Counted from the first letter of the stretch, positions 1-5,716 are shown. The stretch is 8,268 bases of DNA from Oscillospiraceae bacterium (GCA_003445125.1 DLVP01000153.1:1-8268); one strand, 5' to 3'. Numbers and translations: made by a program. Notes: generated from the letters alone by a model not told the origin.

Positions 1-702
1 ACCCATTGGCAGGACGGATACCGGACGGTATCGTTGATTCAGACGGGCATTGTGGTGGTGCTTTTGCTGACCCTTTCTCTGTGGAAAAAAGACAAGGGAA
101 CGGAAGAATCCATGGCGGCACTGCGTCTGAAGGATGTGCTGAAAATCCACGGTGTGTCGACACTGCTCATTGGTTTTTTCTGTTATTGCGCGGCGGAATC
201 CACCGTGATGCTTTGGGCAAGCAGCTATCTGGTTCATGTGCGCGGCGTCTCCGAGGAACGCGCGGCGGCATTTGCTTCGCTGTTTTTCATCGGAATCACC
301 GCGGGACGTTTTTTGGCGGGATTTGTGTCCGAACGACTCGGCGACCGCAACTTGATCCGTCTCGGTACCTGTATTATTGCCGTGGGAATTGTGTGTGTCC
401 TGCTTCCGCTGAAAACCGACTTTTTTGCTTTGGCAGGCTTTGTGGTGATCGGATTCGGTTGCGCACCGATTTATCCTTCGATCATTCACGCAACCCCATC
501 CAATTTCGGGGAGAAAAATTCACAGTCAATCATAGGAATCCAAATGGCAAGCGCGTATGTCGGCTCGACCTTCATGCCACCGCTGTTCGGACTGTTGGCG
601 CAATATGTGGATATGCGCCTGCTACCGATTTACCTGGCGGTATTCTTCACAGCGATGATCTTTTTGGTTGAAAAAACGTTTCGGACGGTAAAAGAGCATT
701 GA
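1..702 (+). CDS. MFS transporter, C-terminal half (5' end outside window)
   Basis: The frame is open from base 1 to the TGA at 700-702, giving 233 residues with no start in the window. About seven hydrophobic segments are visible (near residues 16-28, 51-76, 89-110, 118-135, 139-160, 175-200 and 205-222), which fits TM6 to TM12 of a 12-TM major facilitator. A GRFLAGFVSERLGDR stretch after the third segment resembles the MFS motif A loop as repeated in the C-terminal half. The hydrophilic stretch after the first segment (WKKDKG onward) fits the central cytoplasmic loop. It would be an inner-membrane secondary transporter; the substrate cannot be read from this half. The gene is unlikely to be co-transcribed with what follows, because a terminator sits on its stop codon and the next gene is on the other strand. 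Confidence 0.85.
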   Translation, partial: THWQDGYRTVSLIQTGIVVVLLLTLSLWKKDKGTEESMAALRLKDVLKIHGVSTLLIGFFCYCAAESTVMLWASSYLVHVRGVSEERAAAFASLFFIGITAGRFLAGFVSERLGDRNLIRLGTCIIAVGIVCVLLPLKTDFFALAGFVVIGFGCAPIYPSIIHATPSNFGEKNSQSIIGIQMASAYVGSTFMPPLFGLLAQYVDMRLLPIYLAVFFTAMIFLVEKTFRTVKEH

Positions 703-725
703 CGTCATGTCAATGCTCTTTTTTT
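691..725 (+). terminator. Rho-independent terminator of the MFS gene
   Basis: A 13-bp perfect stem (AAAGAGCATTGAC at 691-703, GTCAATGCTCTTT at 709-721) with a 5-base loop is followed by T to position 725. The last codons and TGA stop of the MFS gene lie in the left arm. Only four A's precede the left arm, so on the minus strand it could end lysR transcription, but less efficiently. Confidence 0.9.
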
Positions 726-791
726 AGACTCAGGATAAATGACAACGGCGGGAAAAACGGCTTTGCTTTGGCAATAGGGCAAGGAAAGAAC

Positions 792-1691
792 TTATTCTTT
801 GCCTTGCAGCAGGTCCTTGGTTTTTTCAACCAGCTTCAAAACGTCCTCCTCGGCGTGTAAACTGTACAGTAATCCGTACGGAATGCTGTAATCCCAATCC
901 ACAGGAACAGTCACAAGCCCCGGGTGTACATCCCGCCAACATTCGATGGTAAGCAGGACGTTGCCGGTTTCCGCACAGCGGTTGAATACGGTCAGATCGT
1001 AAAATTGCGGCGTGTCCTCAATGTGAATCTGCGGGTGGTTGTTTTCCAGGTCGTTGCGGATAAAATCATTGACGCCCGAATCTCCCTTGCGCACCATCAT
1101 CAAGGTTTCGCCGTACAGGTCGGTGATGTGCAGGCGGTCTTTTTTTGCCAGCGGATGATCGTGAGAGACAGCCACCATTTTCCGGTATCTTCCGAGCGGC
1201 AGAAAATTACAAAGCGAAAGCCACGCTTTGGAGTCACAAACCCCGATGAGAAAGTCGAATTTTTCGCCCAGTTTTTTGATTTCGGACAAAATTCCTTCGT
1301 GACGATCCTCAAAGGGCACAAGGTGCAGCTTGTAGTTGGGAAAGTTCTGGTTGACCTTGTACCATAAATCCATAAAAGGCTTGGCGGGATTGAGCATCGA
1401 CGTACCGACACAAAAAGTGGTGTGATAATCTTCCGCGGCGGCTTTTGCCGCGGCAATGGATTTTTCCGAGTAATCTTTTATAAATTTTGCGTCGCGGTAA
1501 ATCACCTTGCCGGCGTGAGTCGGAGAAACGCCGGTTGACGTTCTTTCTATCAATTGCAGGTTCATATGAGTTTCCAGTGCGTTCATCTGCTTCATGACAG
1601 CCGTCGGAGAAAGAAACAGCTTGTCTGCGGCATTTGTAAAGCTTCCGCAATCGACAACAGTCAGAAAAGTATCGAGCAAAGGATTGTACAT
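792..1691 (-). CDS. LysR-family transcriptional regulator
   Basis: This 299-residue protein has the usual LysR length. The N-terminus (about residues 1-60) is the winged helix-turn-helix: FLTVVDCGSFTNAADKLFLS, then the recognition helix with SPTAVMKQMNALE, then the wing around LIERTSTGVSPTHAGK. Residues of about 90 to 290 fit the periplasmic-binding-protein-like effector domain. The ATG at 1689-1691 is well supported by GGAGGT (1697-1702 on the complement) 5 bases upstream. The gene diverges from the flavodoxin-led operon across 109 bases, the classical arrangement in which a LysR protein represses itself and activates the divergent genes. The effector is unknown; given the neighbours it may be a reactive carbonyl, quinone or aromatic compound (inference). 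Confidence 0.93.
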   Translation of the reverse strand: MYNPLLDTFLTVVDCGSFTNAADKLFLSPTAVMKQMNALETHMNLQLIERTSTGVSPTHAGKVIYRDAKFIKDYSEKSIAAAKAAAEDYHTTFCVGTSMLNPAKPFMDLWYKVNQNFPNYKLHLVPFEDRHEGILSEIKKLGEKFDFLIGVCDSKAWLSLCNFLPLGRYRKMVAVSHDHPLAKKDRLHITDLYGETLMMVRKGDSGVNDFIRNDLENNHPQIHIEDTPQFYDLTVFNRCAETGNVLLTIECWRDVHPGLVTVPVDWDYSIPYGLLYSLHAEEDVLKLVEKTKDLLQGKE

Positions 1692-1722
1692 GACGTACCT
1701 CCGTAAACTTTTGGTTTATACC

Positions 1723-1751
1723 ATAATAACATATTGACGATTCCCTGTCAA
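1723..1751 (-). promoter_or_regulatory. Promoter of the LysR regulator gene
   Basis: On the minus strand a perfect -35 box TTGACA (1751 to 1746) is separated by exactly 17 bases from TATTAT (1728 to 1723), a near-consensus -10. Transcription would begin near 1716, leaving a leader of about 25 bases that carries the GGAGGT ribosome site. The -35 box is one arm of the TTGAC/GTCAA dyad, so a protein bound there would block this promoter. Confidence 0.72.
1734..1751. promoter_or_regulatory. Candidate LysR operator dyad TTGAC-N8-GTCAA
   Basis: TTGAC (1734-1738) and GTCAA (1747-1751) form a perfect 5-bp inverted repeat with 8 bases between. It lies in the divergent intergenic region, overlaps the lysR -35 box and lies just upstream of the flavodoxin -10. 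Interrupted dyads here are typical of LysR autoregulatory sites, although the spacing is not the strict T-N11-A form. That the neighbouring LysR protein binds it is inference. Confidence 0.5.
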
Positions 1752-1763
1752 CGCGTTTTGCGG

Positions 1764-1769
1764 TATACT
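1764..1769 (+). promoter_or_regulatory. Likely -10 box of the redox operon
   Basis: TATACT lies about 30 bases upstream of the flavodoxin start. No good -35 is found 16-18 bases upstream (17-bp spacing gives TTCCCT at 1741-1746). A strong -10 with a poor -35 next to a regulator dyad suggests an activator-dependent promoter. The expected start site is near 1776. Confidence 0.5.
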
Positions 1770-1800
1770 GATAGCAGAAAACAGAAAGGCGGTTTTTGAT

Positions 1801-2307
1801 GTGGCAAAGAAATTGATTGCCTTTTACTCAAGGGCAGGTGAAAACTATTGGAACGGCACGCTCAAAACGCTGGCGGTCGGAAACACGGAGGTTGCCGCGG
1901 GAATCATTCGGGAACTGACGGGAGCGGATATGTTCAAAATCGAACAGAAAAAGCCGTATTCCAAAAGCTATAACGAATGTATCGAAGAAGCGAAGAACGA
2001 TCAGCAAAGAAATACGCGTCCCGAACTTAAAGCCTATCCCGAGTCCCTTGATGCGTATGATGTGATTTATTTGGGGTATCCGAATTATTGGAGCACCATG
2101 CCGATGGCAGTGTTCACATTTCTGGAGCATTTTGATTTTCGCGGAAAAACGATCAAACCGTTCTGCACCCACGAGGGGAGCGGCATGGGAAGAAGCGTTT
2201 CGGATATACGGTCGCTTTGTCCCAGAGCGATTGTAAAAGACGGACTTGCCATTCACGGCGCCGACGTACAGCGGGCGAAAAAGGAAATAGAAGGTTGGGT
2301 GAAATAA
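1801..2307 (+). CDS. Cytoplasmic flavodoxin (Flavodoxin_4-like), first gene of redox operon
   Basis: This 168-residue protein fits a flavodoxin fold. The first beta strand (KKLIAFYS) leads into a phosphate-binding loop from Y9-S10-R11-A12-G13 to G27-N28-T29, with an insert as in the Flavodoxin_4 group. The DVIYLGYPNYW segment (87-97) and the THEGSGMGRS loop (123-132) are the flavin-ring-contacting regions. There is no signal peptide, so it acts in the cytoplasm as an FMN one- or two-electron carrier or a flavin-dependent reductase. The start is GTG at 1801, preceded by AAAGGCGG (1785-1792). An ATG at 1799 overlaps it but is out of frame and stops after five codons. The next gene begins one base after the TAA, so the two are almost certainly translationally coupled. 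Confidence 0.92.
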   Translation: MAKKLIAFYSRAGENYWNGTLKTLAVGNTEVAAGIIRELTGADMFKIEQKKPYSKSYNECIEEAKNDQQRNTRPELKAYPESLDAYDVIYLGYPNYWSTMPMAVFTFLEHFDFRGKTIKPFCTHEGSGMGRSVSDIRSLCPRAIVKDGLAIHGADVQRAKKEIEGWVK

Positions 2308-2308
2308 A

Positions 2309-3058
2309 ATGAAAAAAGTAACTGCGGGCAGAGAGGCACTGGGAGAGTTTGCGCCGAAATTCGCACAGCTGAACGATGATGTCCTTTTCGGTGAGGTGTG
2401 GTCCAGAGAAAGCGAGCTTTCGCTTCGCGATCGTTCGCTGATTACGGTGACGGCGCTGATGGCACAGGGACTTTGCGACAGCTCCTTTGCGTATCATCTG
2501 AAAACTGCAAAAGAGAACGGCATCACCAAAGCCGAAATTGCGGAAATTCTGACGCACGCGGCGTTCTATGCGGGGTGGCCGAAGGCATGGGCGGCATTTC
2601 GGATGGCGAAAGATGTCTGGAACGATCCGTGCGGTGAAAGTGAGAAGCAGCTGCACGAACGGTCGATGATTTTCCCGATCGGCGAGCCGAATATCGCCTT
2701 TTCAAAATATTTTGTCGGGCAGAGCTTTTTGGCGCCGCTGTCGAAGCAGCAGGTCGGGATTTATAACGTCACCTTTGAACCTGCCTGTCGGAACAATTGG
2801 CATATTCACACCGCCGAGAAGGGTGGCGGACAGATTTTGATCTGTGTGGCAGGCGAAGGATACTATCAGGAGTGGGGCAAAGAGGCGCAAAAGCTAAAAC
2901 CCGGTGACGTGGTGAATATCGCGCCCGGAGTGAAGCACTGGCACGGGGCGGTCAAAGATCGTTGGTTTTCGCATTTGGCAATCGAAGTACCCGGAGAAAA
3001 TACCGGTACCGAGTGGTGTGAAAAAGTCGGGGACGAAGAGTATTTCAAACTGAAGTAA
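2309..3058 (+). CDS. Carboxymuconolactone decarboxylase family / cupin fusion protein
   Basis: Two domains are fused in 249 residues. Residues of about 10 to 108 fit a carboxymuconolactone decarboxylase (AhpD-like helical) domain: LSLRDRSLITVTAL, then C56 and H63, then GITKAEIAEILTHAAFYAGWPKA with H83. There is no CxxC pair, so the AhpD thiol-peroxidase reaction is unlikely. Residues of about 140 to 230 form a cupin barrel with metal ligands visible as H165, H167, probably Q175, and H210, in NNWHIH and PGDVVNIAPGVKHWHG. The protein may bind a metal and act on a small keto, lactone or aromatic compound; the reaction is not established. There is no signal peptide. It starts one base after the flavodoxin stop and so lies in the same operon. 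Similar fusions are common near flavodoxin and aldo/keto reductase genes in gut anaerobes (general knowledge). Confidence 0.88.
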   Translation: MKKVTAGREALGEFAPKFAQLNDDVLFGEVWSRESELSLRDRSLITVTALMAQGLCDSSFAYHLKTAKENGITKAEIAEILTHAAFYAGWPKAWAAFRMAKDVWNDPCGESEKQLHERSMIFPIGEPNIAFSKYFVGQSFLAPLSKQQVGIYNVTFEPACRNNWHIHTAEKGGGQILICVAGEGYYQEWGKEAQKLKPGDVVNIAPGVKHWHGAVKDRWFSHLAIEVPGENTGTEWCEKVGDEEYFKLK

Positions 3059-3062
3059 ATTC

Positions 3063-3071
3063 AGAAAGGAG
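3063..3071 (+). promoter_or_regulatory. Ribosome binding site that points to a non-ATG start of the aldo/keto reductase
   Basis: AGAAAGGAG is the only strong Shine-Dalgarno match before the aldo/keto reductase. From its last base, 8 bases separate it from ATA at 3080, the normal distance. The out-of-frame ATG at 3087 lies 15 bases away and the in-frame TTG at 3095 lies 23 bases away, both poorly placed. Confidence 0.7.
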
Positions 3072-3094
3072 AACGGAAAATACAATATGTTACT

Positions 3095-3967
3095 TTGTCA
3101 AACGGGGTCAGAATGCCGCAGCTCGGCTATGGAGTCTATCAGGTGACCAAGGATGAGTGCGAACGGTGCGTGGCGGATGCGCTCCGTGTCGGGTACCGTT
3201 CGATCGACACGGCGCAGGCTTATTTCAACGAGGAAGAGGTCGGTCTGGCAATCGAAAAATCGGCAGTGCCGCGAGAAGAAATCTTTTTGACCTCCAAAGT
3301 GTGGATTGAGCATTACGGCTATGAAGCGTGCAAAAAGAGTGTGTTGGATTCGATGAAAAAGCTGAGAACCGATTTTATCGATCTGATGCTCCTTCACCAG
3401 CCCTTCGGGGATTATTACGGCGCATGGAGAGCGTTGGAGGAACTGTATGAAGAGGGCAAACTGCGCGCCATCGGCATTTCCAATTTTTCTCCCGACCGCA
3501 TGGTGGATCTTGCTTCGTTTTCAAGAATCAGACCGATGGTGAATCAGATTGAAATTCACCCGCACAATCAGCAGACCGAGGCAAAAGAGTGGAATGAAAA
3601 GTACGGACTTCAATTGGAAGCGTGGGCGCCCTTCGGAGAGGGAAGAGGCGGGATGTTTGAACTGCCGGAGCTTCGGGAAATCGGCGAAAAATACGGGAAA
3701 ACCGTCGCTCAGGTGATTCTCCGTTGGCACTTCCAGAGAGGAATTGTCGTCATTCCGAAAAGCACGCATATTGAGCGTATGGAGGAAAATCTGAACGTGT
3801 TTGATTTTGAGCTGACGGCAGAGGACATGGCGAAAATTGCGGCGCTTGATAAAAACACCAGCTCGTTTTTCTCCCATCGGGATCCGAAAATGGTGGAGTG
3901 GTTTGTTACCATGGTGGAAAGCCGCAAGAAACAAACCGACTGCACGAAAGAAAAGAAAAATTGGTGA
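3095..3967 (+). CDS. Aldo/keto reductase (start uncertain: TTG 3095, or ATA 3080)
   Basis: A TIM-barrel NAD(P)H-dependent carbonyl reductase, 290 residues counted from the TTG at 3095. The catalytic tetrad is complete: D38 and Y43 (SIDTAQAY), K68 (LTSK), H101 (LLH). GISNF (147-151) and IPKS (220-223) are the family's barrel and cofactor motifs. The family resembles diketogluconate/methylglyoxal-type reductases; the substrate is unknown. Extending upstream in frame gives IQYVTLSNGVRMPQLGYG, which matches the usual N-terminus of the family if ATA at 3080 replaces the expected ATG; the ribosome site agrees. The first in-frame ATG (3113) would remove the N-terminal beta hairpin. The C-terminus carries a Lys-rich tail (about the last 15 residues) beyond the barrel. 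It lies 21-36 bases after the cupin fusion gene and just before the FMN reductase gene, so it is part of the operon. Confidence 0.88.
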   Translation: MSNGVRMPQLGYGVYQVTKDECERCVADALRVGYRSIDTAQAYFNEEEVGLAIEKSAVPREEIFLTSKVWIEHYGYEACKKSVLDSMKKLRTDFIDLMLLHQPFGDYYGAWRALEELYEEGKLRAIGISNFSPDRMVDLASFSRIRPMVNQIEIHPHNQQTEAKEWNEKYGLQLEAWAPFGEGRGGMFELPELREIGEKYGKTVAQVILRWHFQRGIVVIPKSTHIERMEENLNVFDFELTAEDMAKIAALDKNTSSFFSHRDPKMVEWFVTMVESRKKQTDCTKEKKNW

Positions 3968-3972
3968 GAAAT

Positions 3973-4515
3973 ATGGCAAAGAAAAAAGTGTTGATTCTGT
4001 CCGGAAGCCCCCGAAAAGGCGGAAATTCCGACATTTTGTGTGACGAGTTCATGCGGGGCGCTGAAGAAGCGGGCAACAACGTCGAAAAAATCCGTGTGGC
4101 GGCGAAGAAAATTGCGCCCTGCCTTGCCTGCTATTATTGCAGTGATCACGGCGGTCAGTGCGTGCAGAAGGACGACATGGCAGAGGTAATGCAGAAAATG
4201 ATCGATGCCGATGTGATTGTCCTTGCCTCTCCGGTGTATTTCTATTCCGTGAACGCGCAGCTAAAGGCGGTGATTGACCGCACAGTGGCGCGGTGGCAGG
4301 AGGTCAAAAACAAGGAATTTTACTATATTGTGACCATGGCGGACGAAACGCCTTCTTCCGCCGATACGACGCTTGCCTGCTTCCGCGGCTATGCCGACTG
4401 TGTGGCGGGCGCCGCTGAAAAAGGGGTAATTATCGGAAACGGGGTTTATACTCCCGGTGAAGTCAAAAATTCTGAGGCAATGAGCAAAGCCTATGCCATG
4501 GGAAAGAATGTGTGA
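3973..4515 (+). CDS. NADPH-dependent FMN reductase-like flavoprotein with four-cysteine motif
   Basis: This 180-residue protein has the flavodoxin-like FMN reductase fold. KVLILSGSPRKGGNS (5-19) is the FMN phosphate loop and ASPVYFYSVNAQLKAVIDR is the conserved flavin/dimer segment. C50, C53, C56 and C63 form a C-x2-C-x2-C-x6-C cluster, close to the compact motif that holds a 4Fe-4S centre in archaeal iron-sulfur flavoproteins. It may therefore carry both FMN and an iron-sulfur cluster and pass electrons to the flavodoxins (inference). The ATG at 3973 is chosen because MAKKKVLIL begins the first strand directly; the frame runs open 25 codons further upstream, but that part overlaps the preceding gene. 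The ribosome site is weak (GGTGAG, 3963-3968, 4 bases away), so coupling to the upstream gene, whose stop lies 5 bases before, is likely. Confidence 0.9.
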   Translation: MAKKKVLILSGSPRKGGNSDILCDEFMRGAEEAGNNVEKIRVAAKKIAPCLACYYCSDHGGQCVQKDDMAEVMQKMIDADVIVLASPVYFYSVNAQLKAVIDRTVARWQEVKNKEFYYIVTMADETPSSADTTLACFRGYADCVAGAAEKGVIIGNGVYTPGEVKNSEAMSKAYAMGKNV

Positions 4516-4524
4516 GGAATTTTT

Positions 4525-5217
4525 ATGAAAAAGATAATCGGTATTCTTGTAAGCCTGGCGTTTGTGCTTTCGTCGGCGGCGTGCGCGGACTCCGCCGTTT
4601 CCGATGTGCAGAGCGGCATTTCTTCTTCCTCTGAAACGGCGGTTTCTCTGCCTGATGACAGCAGTACGGAGACTTCCTCCGCCGAAACGGCAGTTTCCTC
4701 CGAGGCGGCTTCCTCTGAAGAAGAGCAGGCGGAAGGAAAAGTGCTGGTGGTTTATTATTCGGCAACGGGCAGTACCAAGGCGGTTGCCGAAACCGTGGCT
4801 TCCGTCCTGAACGCGGACATTTTTGAAATTGTGCCGGAAAGTCCGTATACCAAAGAGGATCTGAACTGGAACAACGACAAAAGCCGTGTTTCGCTGGAGC
4901 ACAATGACGAAAGCAAGAGAGACGTGCCGCTGACAAAGAGCACACCGGATCTCTGGGAACAATATGACACGGTTTATCTCGGGTATCCGATCTGGTGGGG
5001 AATTGCCGCGTGGCCGGTGGACGGATTTGTGAAAAGCAACGATTTTACGGGCAAAACCGTGATTGCGTTCTGCACTTCCGCAAGTTCGGGCATCGGCAGC
5101 AGCGACCGCCTGCTTAAAGAAATGGCGGGTACGGGCAATTGGACAGCTGGAAAAAGATTTTCGTCCAATGCGTCCGAAAAGGAAGTCACCGACTGGGTCG
5201 GCGAAATGACAAAATAA
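4525..5217 (+). CDS. Flavodoxin lipoprotein, predicted extracytoplasmic
   Basis: Of 230 residues, 1-19 are a lipoprotein signal: KK, then the hydrophobic stretch IIGILVSLAFVL, then SSAAC with the candidate lipid-modified C20. The -3 residue is Ser, tolerated but not ideal. Residues 21-71 are a disordered Ser/Thr/Glu/Ala-rich linker with a repeated ETAVS unit. Residues 72-230 are a flavodoxin domain: KVLVVYYSATGSTKAVAETV gives the FMN phosphate loop, DTVYLGYPIWWGIAAWP and FCTSASSGIGSS contact the flavin. It should be anchored outside the membrane as an FMN carrier, unlike the operon's first flavodoxin. How it gains FMN and electrons there is unknown. The ATG has a GAGG site at 4514-4517 that overlaps the previous gene's stop. 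It is the last gene of the operon, followed by a strong terminator. Confidence 0.88.
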   Translation: MKKIIGILVSLAFVLSSAACADSAVSDVQSGISSSSETAVSLPDDSSTETSSAETAVSSEAASSEEEQAEGKVLVVYYSATGSTKAVAETVASVLNADIFEIVPESPYTKEDLNWNNDKSRVSLEHNDESKRDVPLTKSTPDLWEQYDTVYLGYPIWWGIAAWPVDGFVKSNDFTGKTVIAFCTSASSGIGSSDRLLKEMAGTGNWTAGKRFSSNASEKEVTDWVGEMTK

Positions 5218-5222
5218 CGCAA

Positions 5223-5268
5223 AAAACCGCGCGGCGGCAAGGAAAAATCCTTGCCGCCGCGCGGTTTT
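5223..5268. terminator. Strong bidirectional terminator between convergent genes
   Basis: A perfect 21-bp GC-rich stem (5223-5243 with 5248-5268, loop AAAA) has A's on its left outer side and T's on its right, so it can end transcription from both directions. It follows the flavodoxin lipoprotein stop by 5 bases, and its right arm reaches the stop codon of the convergent Xre regulator (5267-5269). Confidence 0.92.
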
Positions 5269-5575
5269 ATCTTCGCAATCCTTTTGCCAATGCAATCAGG
5301 TGATCCAGCTGCTCGTTACTCAAGCCTTTGGCAATCGTATAAAGCTCATTTGCTTTGGAGGGATTGACCGTTTCGGTATCAAAAAAATCTTTCGGAGCGA
5401 TTTCGAGATACTCACAGATGTAGAAAATTCCGGACAGTGAAGGCATGGATTTTCCGCTTTCTATATTGTTGATATATCCGGGGTTTTGTCCCATGGACAG
5501 GCTCATATCACGGGCAGATACACCCTTTTCTTCTCTGAGCCGTGCCAGACGCAGCGAAAAATCTTTTTCAGTCAT
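5267..5575 (-). CDS. Small Xre/Cro-CI type helix-turn-helix regulator
   Basis: A 102-residue DNA-binding protein. Residues of about 8 to 63 are the five-helix HTH_3 domain: RLARLREEKGVSARDMSLSM, then the recognition helix around NPGYINNIESGKSMPSL, then IFYICEYLEIAPKDFF. The C-terminal 35 residues form a short helical tail ending in LIALAKGLRR. The ATG at 5573-5575 is chosen because it has AGAAAGGCGG upstream (5585-5594 on the complement); the frame is open 30 codons further, but that part has no domain match. The nearly identical ribosome site in front of the flavodoxin gene (AGAAAGGCGG, 1783-1792) is notable but probably coincidental. Its targets are unknown; they could be itself or nearby genes. 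Confidence 0.88.
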   Translation of the reverse strand: MTEKDFSLRLARLREEKGVSARDMSLSMGQNPGYINNIESGKSMPSLSGIFYICEYLEIAPKDFFDTETVNPSKANELYTIAKGLSNEQLDHLIALAKGLRR

Positions 5576-5630
5576 AACCAAACACCGCCTTTCTACTATT
5601 GTAGCCCACAAAAAGGATAATAATGTTTGT

Positions 5631-5703
5631 TTACAGATGTTAAATATATTGCAATGTTGCTTCATAGATGTTACAAGAGGACGGGCGGCGGTTACAGACG
5701 GTA
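5631..5703. repeat. Three degenerate short repeats upstream of the Xre gene
   Basis: AGATGTTA occurs at 5635-5642 and 5666-5673, and AGACGGTA at 5696-5703, a spacing of about 31 and 30 bases (near three helical turns). The first lies in TTACAGATGTTA, a partial palindrome T-ACA-TGT-A. This is the AT-rich region upstream of the Xre gene, so the copies could be operators for a regulator. The match is short and may be chance. No clear promoter could be chosen here; TTGTAA-N17-TGCAAT on the minus strand is one weak option. Confidence 0.25.
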
Positions 5704-5716
5704 TAATAAAACGCGA

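Noticed and set aside
6..671. 221-codon plus-strand frame overlapping the MFS gene
   Set aside because: It is rich in Gly/Arg/Cys and lacks membrane segments, while the overlapping frame gives a clean MFS C-terminal half.
780..806. Hairpin CAAGGAAAGAA / TTCTTTGCCTTG around the lysR stop codon
   Set aside because: The stem has a bulged base and no T-run follows on the minus strand, so it is not listed as a terminator; the hairpin at 691-725 is the better candidate.
3898..3972. 25-codon N-terminal extension of the FMN reductase
   Set aside because: It overlaps the aldo/keto reductase coding sequence, and the flavodoxin-like fold begins directly at MAKKKVLIL.
4261..5295. Long 344-codon open frame on the minus strand
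   Set aside because: It lies antisense to the FMN reductase and flavodoxin lipoprotein genes, is rich in Arg/His/Phe/Cys as in shadow frames, shows no domain, and has no convincing ribosome site.
5598..5603. TACAAT as -10 box of the Xre gene (minus strand)
   Set aside because: The implied start site would fall in the ribosome binding site, and there is no -35 at suitable spacing.
5576..5665. 30-codon N-terminal extension of the Xre regulator
   Set aside because: The extension lacks domain similarity and the ATG at 5575 has its own good ribosome site.
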